Assembly: GCA_946630405.1 (NCBI GenBank)
Contig: CAMOYW010000030.1
Coordinates: 1 to 7,774 of the forward strand
Reading direction: 5' to 3'
Source of the DNA: an uncultured Clostridia bacterium
GTDB taxonomy: Bacteria > Bacillota > Clostridia > Lachnospirales > CAG-274
Length of the DNA stretch: 7,774 nucleotides
A program made the position numbers and the translations under genes. Shown in pieces: positions 1-6,207 of the stretch (position 1 is the stretch's first letter; the number at the start of each line of letters is the position of its first letter). The notes beneath the pieces are model-generated. The model was not told where the DNA came from and ran no database searches. It saw only the letters and a program-made list of their open reading frames with translations.

Positions 1-11
1 TGGCTGAATAA
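1..11 (+). CDS. 3' end of upstream gene, probably rnfE (partial)
   Basis: Only the last codons are present. Reading GCT GAA TAA puts a stop at 9-11 that shares its final A with the rnfA ATG (TAATG), a typical coupled junction. In clostridial rnf operons (usual order rnfC-D-G-E-A-B, from general knowledge) the gene before rnfA is rnfE, so this is inferred from position. A TGA at 5-7 in another frame is an alternative end. Too little sequence remains to identify the protein itself. Confidence 0.35.
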
Positions 12-583
12 TGGATCTGTTCATAACTCTGTTGGCAGCCGTATTTGTGAATAATTTTATATTCTGCAAATTCCTCGGCATCTGTCCCTTCCTTGGCGTA
101 TCAAAGAAGGTAGAAACGGCGGCAGGTATGGGTATAGCCGTAATATTCGTTATTACGCTTGCTTCTGCGGCAACTTGGCTTTGCTACAACTTCCTGCTCG
201 TACCCCTTCATTTGGAATATCTTTATAACATAGCTTTCATATTGATAATCGCATCTCTCGTGCAGTTTGTTGAGATGTTTATAAAGAAGAGTTCACCTTC
301 CCTTTATCAGGCTCTCGGTGTGTATCTTCCTCTTATCACCACCAACTGCGCCGTACTCGGTGTAACGGTCAACAATATGGAGAGCAGTTTCGGATTTATT
401 AAATCCATAGTAAACGGATTCGGTGCGGCTGTCGGTTTCGCTCTTGCTATCGTTCTTTTTGCAGGCGTAAGAGAAAGGATCGCTTCTTCCCCTATCCCCA
501 AGCCTTTCCAAGGCTTCCCCATAGCACTTATAACAGCAGGCCTTATGAGTATAGCCTTTTTGGGCTTCTCCGGTATGCTTTGA
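11..583 (+). CDS. rnfA: Rnf complex membrane subunit RnfA (RsxA)
   Basis: Integral membrane subunit of the Rnf ferredoxin:NAD+ oxidoreductase, which passes electrons from reduced ferredoxin to NAD+ and moves Na+ or H+ across the membrane. The 190-residue length is normal for the family, and hydrophobic segments run through the chain, fitting about six helices. Two family signatures are visible: the N-terminal stretch NNFIFCKFLGICPFLGVS (residues 14-31) and LPLITTNCAVLGV (106-118). Cys25 and Cys113 in these are the positions expected to help hold the iron centre shared by RnfA and RnfE inside the membrane (family knowledge). The ATG overlaps the preceding stop, and the gene is followed after 15 bases by rnfB, which fits the 3' end of an rnf operon. 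RnfA resembles its paralogue RnfE and NqrE/NqrD, but placement directly before rnfB favours RnfA. Confidence 0.95.
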   Translation: MDLFITLLAAVFVNNFIFCKFLGICPFLGVSKKVETAAGMGIAVIFVITLASAATWLCYNFLLVPLHLEYLYNIAFILIIASLVQFVEMFIKKSSPSLYQALGVYLPLITTNCAVLGVTVNNMESSFGFIKSIVNGFGAAVGFALAIVLFAGVRERIASSPIPKPFQGFPIALITAGLMSIAFLGFSGML

Positions 584-585
584 TC

Positions 586-593
586 AAGGAGGG
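586..593 (+). promoter_or_regulatory. Ribosome binding site of rnfB
   Basis: AAGGAGGG lies five bases before the ATG at 599, directly after the rnfA stop. It is a near-perfect Shine-Dalgarno sequence and fixes the rnfB start. Confidence 0.9.
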
Positions 594-598
594 ATAAT

Positions 599-1390
599 AT
601 GTTAAATTCAATTTTATTCCCGATCCTTGTATTGGGTGTAATGGGTGTGATATTCGGCTGTGTACTCGGATTTGCTTCCATAGTATTCAAAGTTGAGAGA
701 GACCCCAAAATAGACGAGATAAGAGCTTGCTTACCCGGTGCTAACTGCGGCGGCTGCGGCTTTGCTGGCTGTGACGCACTTGCTGAGGCGATCGCAAGCG
801 GCAAAAGCCCCGTAAACGGTTGTCCCGTCGGCGGAGCTGATGTGGCTGCTAAAATAAGTCAGGTCATGGGCGTTGAAGCGGGAGATTCCGTTAAAATGAC
901 AGCTTTTGTCAAATGTAACGGTAACTGCGAAGCGGCTAAAAACAAATTCGACTACTACGGTGTTGAAGACTGCGACCTTGAAAACGGCTTGAACGGCGGA
1001 CATAAGGCTTGCTCCTACGGCTGTTTGGGTGACGGCAACTGCGTGCGTGCCTGTGCATTTGATGCGATACATGTTGTAAACGGTGTCGCTGTTGTGGATA
1101 AAGACAAATGTGTAAGCTGTGGCGCTTGTATCAAGGCTTGTCCCAAGAACCTTATCGAGCTTGTACCCTACGATAAACTCGTCAGGGTGGCTTGTAACTC
1201 AAAGGATATGCCGAAGGCAGCCAAGGACAACTGTTCAAACGCTTGTATGGGCTGTAAGATATGTGAGAAGAACTGTCCCGCAAAGGCTATCACCGTCACC
1301 GATTTCCTTGCAAAGGTAAATTACGACGAGTGTACTCAATGCGGAGTATGTACCGAAAAGTGCCCTACAAAGGCAGTATCGAAAAGATAA
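599..1390 (+). CDS. rnfB: Rnf complex iron-sulfur subunit RnfB
   Basis: Electron-entry subunit of the Rnf complex, taking electrons from reduced ferredoxin on the cytoplasmic face. Residues 5-30 form one N-terminal membrane anchor. A four-iron-cluster domain follows with Cys50, 53, 58 and 75 in the C-x2-C-x4-C-x16-C pattern. Further cysteines (106, 110, 125) lead into ferredoxin-like modules: Cys138/142/148/152, Cys171/174/177/181 (CVSCGACIKACP), Cys212/216/219/222/226 and Cys245/248/251/255 (CTQCGVCTEKCP). About 26 non-membrane cysteines give room for at least five [4Fe-4S] clusters, as in the long clostridial RnfB type rather than the two-ferredoxin-motif proteobacterial type. One module reads RACAFDAI where CP is more usual. 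The 263-residue length is in range. The gene ends the operon: a terminator hairpin begins 31 bases after its stop. Confidence 0.96.
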   Translation: MLNSILFPILVLGVMGVIFGCVLGFASIVFKVERDPKIDEIRACLPGANCGGCGFAGCDALAEAIASGKSPVNGCPVGGADVAAKISQVMGVEAGDSVKMTAFVKCNGNCEAAKNKFDYYGVEDCDLENGLNGGHKACSYGCLGDGNCVRACAFDAIHVVNGVAVVDKDKCVSCGACIKACPKNLIELVPYDKLVRVACNSKDMPKAAKDNCSNACMGCKICEKNCPAKAITVTDFLAKVNYDECTQCGVCTEKCPTKAVSKR

Positions 1391-1421
1391 TCCAAAATAT
1401 TTGTAACTAATGTGATTTTTA

Positions 1422-1458
1422 GAAAAACACTGATTATATTTTTAAATCAGTGTTTTTC
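1422..1458 (+). terminator. Intrinsic terminator after rnfB
   Basis: A perfect 14-bp inverted repeat, arms 1422-1435 and 1445-1458, with a 9-base A/T loop. The core CACTGATT pairs with AATCAGTG, and the outer A5 and T5 runs pair with each other, so the T run that releases RNA lies within the 3' arm. It sits 31 bases past the rnfB stop and 18 bases before the next gene's ATG, so it most likely ends the rnf transcript. The paired A and T runs mean it could also work in the opposite direction. Confidence 0.85.
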
Positions 1459-1463
1459 AATAT

Positions 1464-1471
1464 AAGTGGTG
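1464..1471 (+). promoter_or_regulatory. Ribosome binding site of the stalk-like gene
   Basis: AAGTGGTG resembles AAGGAGGTG with changes and lies five bases before the ATG at 1477. It supports that start over an in-frame GTG at 1450, which falls inside the terminator stem. Confidence 0.6.
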
Positions 1472-1476
1472 ATTAT

Positions 1477-2496
1477 ATGAAAAAGATTACTATTTTACTA
1501 TCATTTTTGTTTACATTATATCTGTGCTCAAATGTTATAGCCAAAGAAGCGTATTGTTCAAGAGGACTTATATACATTCCTATCGAAGAGACATTTAAAC
1601 AACTCGGATATGATGTAGAAGCTGAATATTCCTCATCGGTAGTAGATGTTAAAAAAGCTGACAATAAATATACAATTTATCTAAGCGGCGACCTAATAGT
1701 TAAACGTTTTGACGGAAAAAGTGAGACCTTTAAGCCTTACAGCTCCACCGAAAAGATAAGAACGGATTACTATATATCATCAAACGCATTGGAAGAAGCT
1801 TTCAATATCAATGTAGTAAAAGATGAAAGCAATAAAGAGTTGATTCTTACCGACAACGGAAAAAGCTATAGATTGAGTTATAAAAATGTAGACTATTCCG
1901 AAATAGAAAACTCAAGAAATACAAATGCTGAACCCAAAGAAAAAGATACATCACTCAACGTAGCCTATACGGGTTTTCTTGTGGACGGAGTTGCATTCGC
2001 TCCTCTTAGGTATACATTTGAATCATTGGGCTATGATGTACAATATAAAAGCTCAACAAGCACGATATATTTAAGGAATGCTACAAATGTGTATGAAATA
2101 AGTATCAATGCTGACTCTATCGTTCAACGAACATCCGAAGGAAAGTCAAATGTTTTTCATCCCGGCACTTTACCTAAGAAAATCGGTGCAAGTTATTATT
2201 TACCGCTCAGAGTTATGGCTGATATTTTAGAAGCAGATGTAAGCTGGAACTCCGAAAGCAAAACAGCACATATATCAAAAGACGGAAAAGAGTGCTATCT
2301 TTCCTGCGGGGTATATATTGAACCCACAAAAAATACACAAACAAATAATAACGGAAGTAAGCAATTGACAGATGAGGAAAAAGAAACGCAAAGGAAAATA
2401 AACGAAGCGTTAATAATCTCTTCCTTATTACAACGGCCCAAAACAGGATATGTTTTCCTTCCAAACGGACAGGTTGTAATAGTTCAAACCAACTAA
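1477..2496 (+). CDS. Secreted protein with two stalk-like (copper amine oxidase N-terminal type) domains
   Basis: A 339-residue predicted exported protein of unknown function. The ATG at 1477 opens MKK followed by a hydrophobic core and VIA at 20-22, a plausible type I signal peptide cut near residue 22; the cysteine at 17 does not sit in a good lipobox. Two related halves follow: residues 32-134 (YIPIEETFKQLGYDVE, later YISSNALEEAFNINV) and 169-276 (APLRYTFESLGYDVQY, later LPLRVMADILEADVSW). The LPLR...LG.DV.W pattern is typical of the PF07833 stalk-like family, common in secreted Clostridia proteins; no copper or amine oxidase activity follows from it. The first copy has lost the LPLR arginines. 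A polar Asn/Thr/Lys-rich linker (about 284-310) leads to an unrecognised tail ending GYVFLPNGQVVIVQTN. Hand-counted blocks are 25-33% G+C against 40-63% in neighbouring genes. It stands between two terminators, separate from rnf and from the convergent operon. Confidence 0.8.
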   Translation: MKKITILLSFLFTLYLCSNVIAKEAYCSRGLIYIPIEETFKQLGYDVEAEYSSSVVDVKKADNKYTIYLSGDLIVKRFDGKSETFKPYSSTEKIRTDYYISSNALEEAFNINVVKDESNKELILTDNGKSYRLSYKNVDYSEIENSRNTNAEPKEKDTSLNVAYTGFLVDGVAFAPLRYTFESLGYDVQYKSSTSTIYLRNATNVYEISINADSIVQRTSEGKSNVFHPGTLPKKIGASYYLPLRVMADILEADVSWNSESKTAHISKDGKECYLSCGVYIEPTKNTQTNNNGSKQLTDEEKETQRKINEALIISSLLQRPKTGYVFLPNGQVVIVQTN

Positions 2497-2504
2497 TATT
2501 ATAT

Positions 2505-2540
2505 AAAAACACCAAATCAAAACTAAGATTTGGTGTTTTT
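2505..2540. terminator. Bidirectional intrinsic terminator between convergent genes
   Basis: A perfect 14-bp inverted repeat with arms 2505-2518 and 2527-2540 and an 8-base loop. The core CACCAAATC pairs with GATTTGGTG, flanked by an A5 run on the left and T6 on the right. It begins 8 bases after the stalk-like gene stop and ends 3 bases before the end of rimI on the other strand, so each strand reads a stem followed by a T run. It should terminate both transcripts. Confidence 0.9.
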
Positions 2541-2543
2541 TAT

Positions 2544-3002
2544 TCATCCTATTATCTCACTTTCGGGGATGAAATAATTCCACATTATGTAGGCATCTTC
2601 TTTGTTTTCGTAGTATTCTTTACGCCTTCCCGAAAGTTTAAATCCGTTTTTCTTATATAAAGAAATGGCGGCGTCGTTGCTTACCCTCACTTCAAGGGTA
2701 ACGCCTATCATTTCCTTTTCTTTTCCTATTCTGATAAGCTCTTTTACGATCTTATCGCCTATACCGTTTCTTCTGTGTTTACTTGAAACCGCAATATTTG
2801 TGATATAGCCTTCGGTCACTACGTGCCACATTCCTCCGTAGCCGAGTACATTCTCATCATCGTCTACGCACACGACATAAACGGCAAGCTTGTTGTCAAG
2901 CTCCTTTTCAAAGGAATTGCGACTCCAAGGTATGGAAAAGCTTTCGTTTTCTATTTCAAGTATTTGGTCAAGATATTTCTTTTTAAGCGGTTCAAGCTTC
3001 AT
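2544..3002 (-). CDS. rimI: Ribosomal protein S18 alanine N-acetyltransferase RimI
   Basis: GNAT-family acetyltransferase expected to acetylate the N-terminal alanine of ribosomal protein S18 using acetyl-CoA. The 152 residues match the family length. Visible features are the acetyl-CoA pyrophosphate-binding turn RRNGIG (77-82) preceded by YITNIAVSSKH, then TLEVRVSNDAAISLYKKNGF (102-121) holding the usual Glu104 base and Tyr116 acid candidates, and the RimI-type ending RRKEYYENKEDAYIMW. The start overlaps the tsaB end by 11 bases. The tsaE-tsaB-rimI order is a widespread bacterial arrangement and supports RimI over a generic GNAT. It is the last gene of the minus-strand operon, and the shared terminator follows at once. 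The exact protein substrate cannot be read from sequence. Confidence 0.92.
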   Translation of the reverse strand: MKLEPLKKKYLDQILEIENESFSIPWSRNSFEKELDNKLAVYVVCVDDDENVLGYGGMWHVVTEGYITNIAVSSKHRRNGIGDKIVKELIRIGKEKEMIGVTLEVRVSNDAAISLYKKNGFKLSGRRKEYYENKEDAYIMWNYFIPESEIIG

Positions 3003-3666
3003 TTTCTTTTTCTCTTTCGGCTTGTGATTTTCTCAGGTACATTATATCCACGTCGTTTCCGTTTATTTCGGAATACTTTCCGCTTGCGGCAAGCACACCG
3101 ATACATGCGGCTCTTTGATATATACATGTAACGGGAGCGACAGAAAATCCGTTTTGAAGTATCGTTTCTTTAAAGACGGGTACACCGTCGCCCACAAAAA
3201 CAGCTTTTTGCGATATTTTCTTGACTTGTGACACAATCTCGTTAATGTCACAAGCGGTATGTTCGGATAACCGCTCTACCCCGTTTTCATATATAGCCGT
3301 ATACACCTGAGAACGCCTTGCATCCATTACAGGTACCACAAGAGAATTGCAACCCGCCATATTATAAGCAAGTCCGTCAAGGGTCGGAACGGGGATAATA
3401 CCGACTCCGTATGCGTAAGCGAGCCCTTTTGCGGCTGCAACACCGATCCTCAATCCCGTAAAAGAACCCGGACCGCAAGCGACCGCTATTGATGTAATAT
3501 TATCGGCATTTGTCTGTGTTTGCTCCATTACCTCTTTAACGATGGGCATAAGTGTCTGAGAATGTGTTTTTTGATAATTCAGCGTAAGTTCGGCAAGCAC
3601 CTTTTCCCCGTCCGTAACGGCGGCGGAAGCAACAAGCCCCGAAGTATCTATTGCAAGTATCCTCAT
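2992..3666 (-). CDS. tsaB: tRNA t6A37 biosynthesis protein TsaB
   Basis: Partner protein in the universal N6-threonylcarbamoyladenosine (t6A) modification at position 37 of ANN-decoding tRNAs. TsaB is a catalytically inactive homologue of TsaD that dimerises with it and helps recruit TsaE. The 224 residues fit the family. Hallmarks seen are MRILAIDTSG (1-10), HSQTLMP (35-41), VACGPGSFTGLRIGVAAAKG (62-81), MDARRSQVYTA (114-124) and the C-terminal YLRKSQAEREK (210-220). Its ATG overlaps the tsaE stop as ATGA, and an AGGAGGA at 3677-3683 lies ten bases upstream inside tsaE, a slightly long but acceptable spacing. tsaD, which often lies next to rimI, is not in the window, because a terminator closes the operon after rimI. 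Confidence 0.95.
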   Translation of the reverse strand: MRILAIDTSGLVASAAVTDGEKVLAELTLNYQKTHSQTLMPIVKEVMEQTQTNADNITSIAVACGPGSFTGLRIGVAAAKGLAYAYGVGIIPVPTLDGLAYNMAGCNSLVVPVMDARRSQVYTAIYENGVERLSEHTACDINEIVSQVKKISQKAVFVGDGVPVFKETILQNGFSVAPVTCIYQRAACIGVLAASGKYSEINGNDVDIMYLRKSQAEREKENEA

Positions 3667-4085
3667 TTAATACTTATCCTCCTATAATCATCGCTTTTTG
3701 AATAGTCCTTTTCTATGGTTATCCATATGGCATCCTCGGGTAAAATATCTTCAATATTTTCAGCCCATTCCATAAGGCAAACACCGCTACCCGAAATATA
3801 TTCGTCAAGCCCTATCTCTATCATCTCGTCACTTGAAGAGATACGATAGCAATCGAAGTGATAAAGAGCGATCCTGCCTTCCGTATATTCATTCACTATT
3901 GTAAATGTGGGGCTTGTGACTTCTTCTTTAATACCGAGCCCTTCGGCAAATCCCTTTGTAAAAACGGTCTTACCGACACCAAGATCACCTTTCAGACAAT
4001 ACACATCTCCGCTTTTTGCACTTTCGGCGATACTTTTACCGATACTGTAAGTATCTTTTTCTTTAAAGCTCTCTATTACTTTCAT
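3663..4085 (-). CDS. tsaE: tRNA t6A37 biosynthesis ATPase TsaE
   Basis: Small P-loop ATPase needed for repeated cycles of t6A synthesis; it binds the TsaB-TsaD dimer and its ATP hydrolysis resets the complex (family knowledge). The 140-residue protein shows the Walker A motif GDLGVGKT (33-40), a switch-like TSPTF (57-61), the conserved HFDCYR (76-81) and MEWAEN (105-110), all in the expected order. It overlaps the upstream zinc peptidase gene and downstream tsaB by ATGA junctions, so all three are probably translationally coupled. Only a weak purine-rich stretch precedes its start, which suggests it relies on coupling from the upstream gene. Confidence 0.95.
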   Translation of the reverse strand: MKVIESFKEKDTYSIGKSIAESAKSGDVYCLKGDLGVGKTVFTKGFAEGLGIKEEVTSPTFTIVNEYTEGRIALYHFDCYRISSSDEMIEIGLDEYISGSGVCLMEWAENIEDILPEDAIWITIEKDYSKSDDYRRISIK

Positions 4086-4768
4086 CTTCTTCTACCCGAA
4101 CCGATAATTGCCAAAAGCCTCAAAAGCTGTACCACTGCGGTAGCCGCTGCGGCTACATAAGTCATTGCTGCGGCTTTAAGCACCTTTTTGCAACCGTCTT
4201 TCTCGGAAGGTGATACAAAACTGTACTTTTCAAGCTCCTCTAACGCCCTGTATGATGCGTTAAACTCAACGGGAAGCGTGATCATCTGAAAAAGAACCAC
4301 AAAAAGAAACAAAAAAGCACCTATCATTGCAAGAAACGGCGTGCGTATGATATTCATTATTAAAATACCGAAGATGAATAACGGCATAGCCACATACTGA
4401 CTGAGATTCACTATCGGAAACAATGAACTTCTGATAGATAAAGGTGTGTAATTTACGTGGTGCTGTATAGCGTGACCCGTTTCGTGAGCGGCAACAGCAA
4501 GAGCCGATAAGCTTGCGGAAGCAAATACGGGCTGTGAAAGGCAGACTTTTTTGTTCACTGGGTCGTAATGGTCGGTAAGAGTACCCGCTATTGGTTCAAC
4601 TGAAACATCCGTGATACCGTTTTGTTCAAGAAGTATCCTCGCAACATCCGCTCCCGAATATCCTCTTGAATTGGCAATCTGTGAATATTTGGCAAATGTG
4701 GACTTTACGGAATACTGATAGTAAAGACTTACGCCCGCCAATATGATTACAAGCAAATAAAGCAGCAT
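4082..4768 (-). CDS. Membrane zinc metallopeptidase, YugP family
   Basis: Predicted integral membrane zinc peptidase of the neutral zinc metallopeptidase family PF04298 (B. subtilis YugP type); its substrate is unknown. The 228 residues match the family. An N-terminal membrane segment (1-17) is followed by GYSGADVARILLEQNGI (36-52) and LTDHYDP (64-70), both family signatures. The catalytic motif HETGH (95-99, followed by AIQHH) supplies two His ligands and the Glu base. PVEFNAS (166-172) probably gives the third ligand through Glu168. Further hydrophobic segments lie at about 117-140, 143-163 and 197-222, and the chain ends in a basic GRRR. An AGGAGG six bases before the ATG fixes the start, 12 bases after the fmt stop. 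From memory, YugP-type genes often sit next to def-fmt in clostridia, usually before rsmB; here tsaE follows instead. Confidence 0.88.
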   Translation of the reverse strand: MLLYLLVIILAGVSLYYQYSVKSTFAKYSQIANSRGYSGADVARILLEQNGITDVSVEPIAGTLTDHYDPVNKKVCLSQPVFASASLSALAVAAHETGHAIQHHVNYTPLSIRSSLFPIVNLSQYVAMPLFIFGILIMNIIRTPFLAMIGAFLFLFVVLFQMITLPVEFNASYRALEELEKYSFVSPSEKDGCKKVLKAAAMTYVAAAATAVVQLLRLLAIIGSGRRR

Positions 4769-4774
4769 ATCACA

Positions 4775-4780
4775 CCTCCT
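4775..4780 (-). promoter_or_regulatory. Ribosome binding site of the YugP-type peptidase
   Basis: The minus strand reads AGGAGG directly after the fmt stop codon and six bases before the ATG ending at 4768, an ideal Shine-Dalgarno spacing. Confidence 0.85.
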
Positions 4781-5695
4781 TTAGTTCAATGAAGCTATAC
4801 TATGACCTCTTAAATATGCACTTGATGACATTATTTTACCGCCTACGGCTTGAAGTTCCTCTATAAGAAGCTCTCCGTCCTTACAGGAAATGACAAGACC
4901 CGTTTTGGAATCGGAGCATATCACCTTACCGACTTCACCTATATTATCGCTGTAGCTTTTGGCTTTAAAAACCTTTATTCTTTCATCACCCACGGTAAAA
5001 AATGCTCCCGGTGCGGGATTTAAGCCTCGCACAAGGGATATTATCTCGCTTTTGGTTAAATTCCAATCTATCCTTCCGAGCTCCTTATTTATCATGGGCG
5101 CATAGGTAACTTTAGCCTCATCCTGCGCTATGGGAGTGATTTTATCAAACAAGTTAATGGTCTCGACCAAAAGCTCCGCTCCTACGGGTGCAAGCTTATC
5201 GTGCAAAGTTGCATAAGTATCGTCCGCAGTTATGCTGACTTCGGCCTTTTTAAGCATATCGCCTGCATCGCACTCCTCACCCATAAGCATGGTGGTGATA
5301 CCCGTAACTTTATCGCCGTTGATCACAGACCATTGTATGGGAGCCGCTCCCCTGTATTTGGGAAGAAGAGAACCGTGCACATTTATGCAAGCCTTCTTGG
5401 GCATATCCAGTATCTTTTTTGAAAGTATCTGTCCGTATGCAACTACCACAAAAAAATCTGCATCAAATGTAGCCAAAAAGTCGGTAAACTCCTCTGATTT
5501 TATCCTATCGGGTTGGTATACTGTAAGACCCACACTTTCAGCATACTGTTTTACGGGAGTGGGCTGTAATTTTTTCCCTCTACCTTTGGGCTTATCGGGC
5601 TGTGATATAACACAGAGTATTTCATGACCCGCTTCGTAAAGAGCCTTTAACGAATATACGGCAAAATCGGGCGTTCCCATAAATACTATTTTCAT
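4781..5695 (-). CDS. fmt: Methionyl-tRNA formyltransferase
   Basis: Transfers a formyl group from 10-formyltetrahydrofolate to the methionine on initiator tRNA, preparing it for translation initiation in the cytoplasm. At 304 residues it is close to the usual 310. The N-terminal catalytic domain carries the GART-family signature INVHGSLLPKYRGAAPIQ (104-121), with Asn105 and His107 matching the catalytic pair and Asp143 in ECDAGDML the third catalytic residue. RGRGKKLQPTPVK-like residues (38-49) form the basic tRNA-contact loop seen in Fmt, absent from the purine enzyme PurN. The C-terminal domain holds LVRGLNPAPGAFF (221-233), another Fmt hallmark. The ATG overlaps the def stop as ATGA. A GAGGG (5705-5709) within the def acidic tail lies nine bases upstream and may be its ribosome binding site. 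Pairing with def is the classic arrangement. Confidence 0.97.
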   Translation of the reverse strand: MKIVFMGTPDFAVYSLKALYEAGHEILCVISQPDKPKGRGKKLQPTPVKQYAESVGLTVYQPDRIKSEEFTDFLATFDADFFVVVAYGQILSKKILDMPKKACINVHGSLLPKYRGAAPIQWSVINGDKVTGITTMLMGEECDAGDMLKKAEVSITADDTYATLHDKLAPVGAELLVETINLFDKITPIAQDEAKVTYAPMINKELGRIDWNLTKSEIISLVRGLNPAPGAFFTVGDERIKVFKAKSYSDNIGEVGKVICSDSKTGLVISCKDGELLIEELQAVGGKIMSSSAYLRGHSIASLN

Positions 5696-6195
5696 TCTTC
5701 TTCACCCTCTTCGGTCTCATCCTGTTCGCCCTGTATCTCTTCTACGGTATGAAGCTCGCCCTCAACCTTGTCGGTATAAAGCAAGCCGTCAAGGTGCTCG
5801 ATTTCGTGGCAAAGCGCCCTTGCAAGCAGCTCCTCGCCCTCTACGAAAAACTCTTCTCCGTTTCGATTTGTCGCCTTTACCTTCACATGGTTCGGTCTTG
5901 TGACAACTCCCATATAACCGGGCACACTGAGACATCCTTCATAGCCCGTCTGCTCCCCGTCACACTCTACAATCTCGGGGTTTATAAGCTCAATTATCCC
6001 TTCACCCACGTCTATCACGGCAACTCTTCTGAGTATACCCACCTGTGGTGCGGCAAGACCAACTCCGTTTTGACTGTACATGGTATCAGCCATATCATCA
6101 AGAAGTTCAAGCGTTCTGTCGCTTATTTTGGTGACGGGTCTGCATTTTTTTCTCAATATTTCATCATCGCTTGTACGTATGTTTCTAATAGCCAA
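5692..6195 (-). CDS. def: Peptide deformylase, TTG start
   Basis: Metal-dependent enzyme that removes the N-formyl group from new proteins as they leave the ribosome, undoing the Fmt step. All three signatures are present: GVGLAAPQ (44-51), EGCLS (86-90) with metal ligand Cys88, and HEIEH (130-134) with the two His ligands and catalytic Glu131. The 167 residues match the standard type 1 length. The start is TTG, supported by an AGGAGG-like site six bases upstream, by the family-typical MAIRNI beginning and by the lack of a nearby ATG in frame. The chain ends in a very acidic tail: ten of residues 152-167 are Asp or Glu, including GEEE at the end. The same purine-rich DNA forms the leader of fmt, whose ATG overlaps the stop. 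Confidence 0.96.
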   Translation of the reverse strand: MAIRNIRTSDDEILRKKCRPVTKISDRTLELLDDMADTMYSQNGVGLAAPQVGILRRVAVIDVGEGIIELINPEIVECDGEQTGYEGCLSVPGYMGVVTRPNHVKVKATNRNGEEFFVEGEELLARALCHEIEHLDGLLYTDKVEGELHTVEEIQGEQDETEEGEEE

Positions 6196-6201
6196 AATAA
6201 G

Positions 6202-6207
6202 TCCTCC
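6202..6207 (-). promoter_or_regulatory. Ribosome binding site deciding the TTG start of def
   Basis: The minus strand reads GGAGGA, six bases before the TTG ending at 6195. Its first base is the last base of the rapZ stop codon (TAG, 6207-6209), so ending rapZ and starting def are close-coupled. The strong site probably offsets the weak start codon. Confidence 0.85.

Noticed and set aside
307..804. 165-residue minus-strand open frame opposite rnfA and rnfB
   Set aside because: It runs antisense across two certain genes, has proline/alanine-rich low-information sequence, no ribosome binding site and no recognisable domain; it is a shadow of rnf codon usage.
1401..1440. Possible promoter: TTGTAA at 1401 or TATATT at 1435
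   Set aside because: No pair with acceptable sequence and 16-18 base spacing; the region is so A+T-rich that -10 look-alikes are expected by chance.
1450..1476. In-frame GTG start upstream of the stalk-like gene
   Set aside because: It lies in the 3' arm of the terminator stem, has no ribosome binding site, and would put nine residues in front of a clear signal peptide that begins with MKK at 1477.
1525..1530. Cysteine in the signal peptide of the stalk-like protein as a lipoprotein site
   Set aside because: The preceding residues are L-Y-L, and the -1 leucine does not fit a lipobox, which needs Gly, Ala or Ser there. Type I cleavage after VIA fits better.
1477..2496. Copper amine oxidase function for the stalk-like protein
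   Set aside because: Only the repeat resembling the N-terminal stalk domain is present; there is no catalytic domain, topaquinone motif or copper-ligand histidine set.
5232..5627. 131-residue plus-strand open frame opposite fmt
   Set aside because: Antisense shadow of fmt with no recognisable motif; the fmt frame is fully supported.
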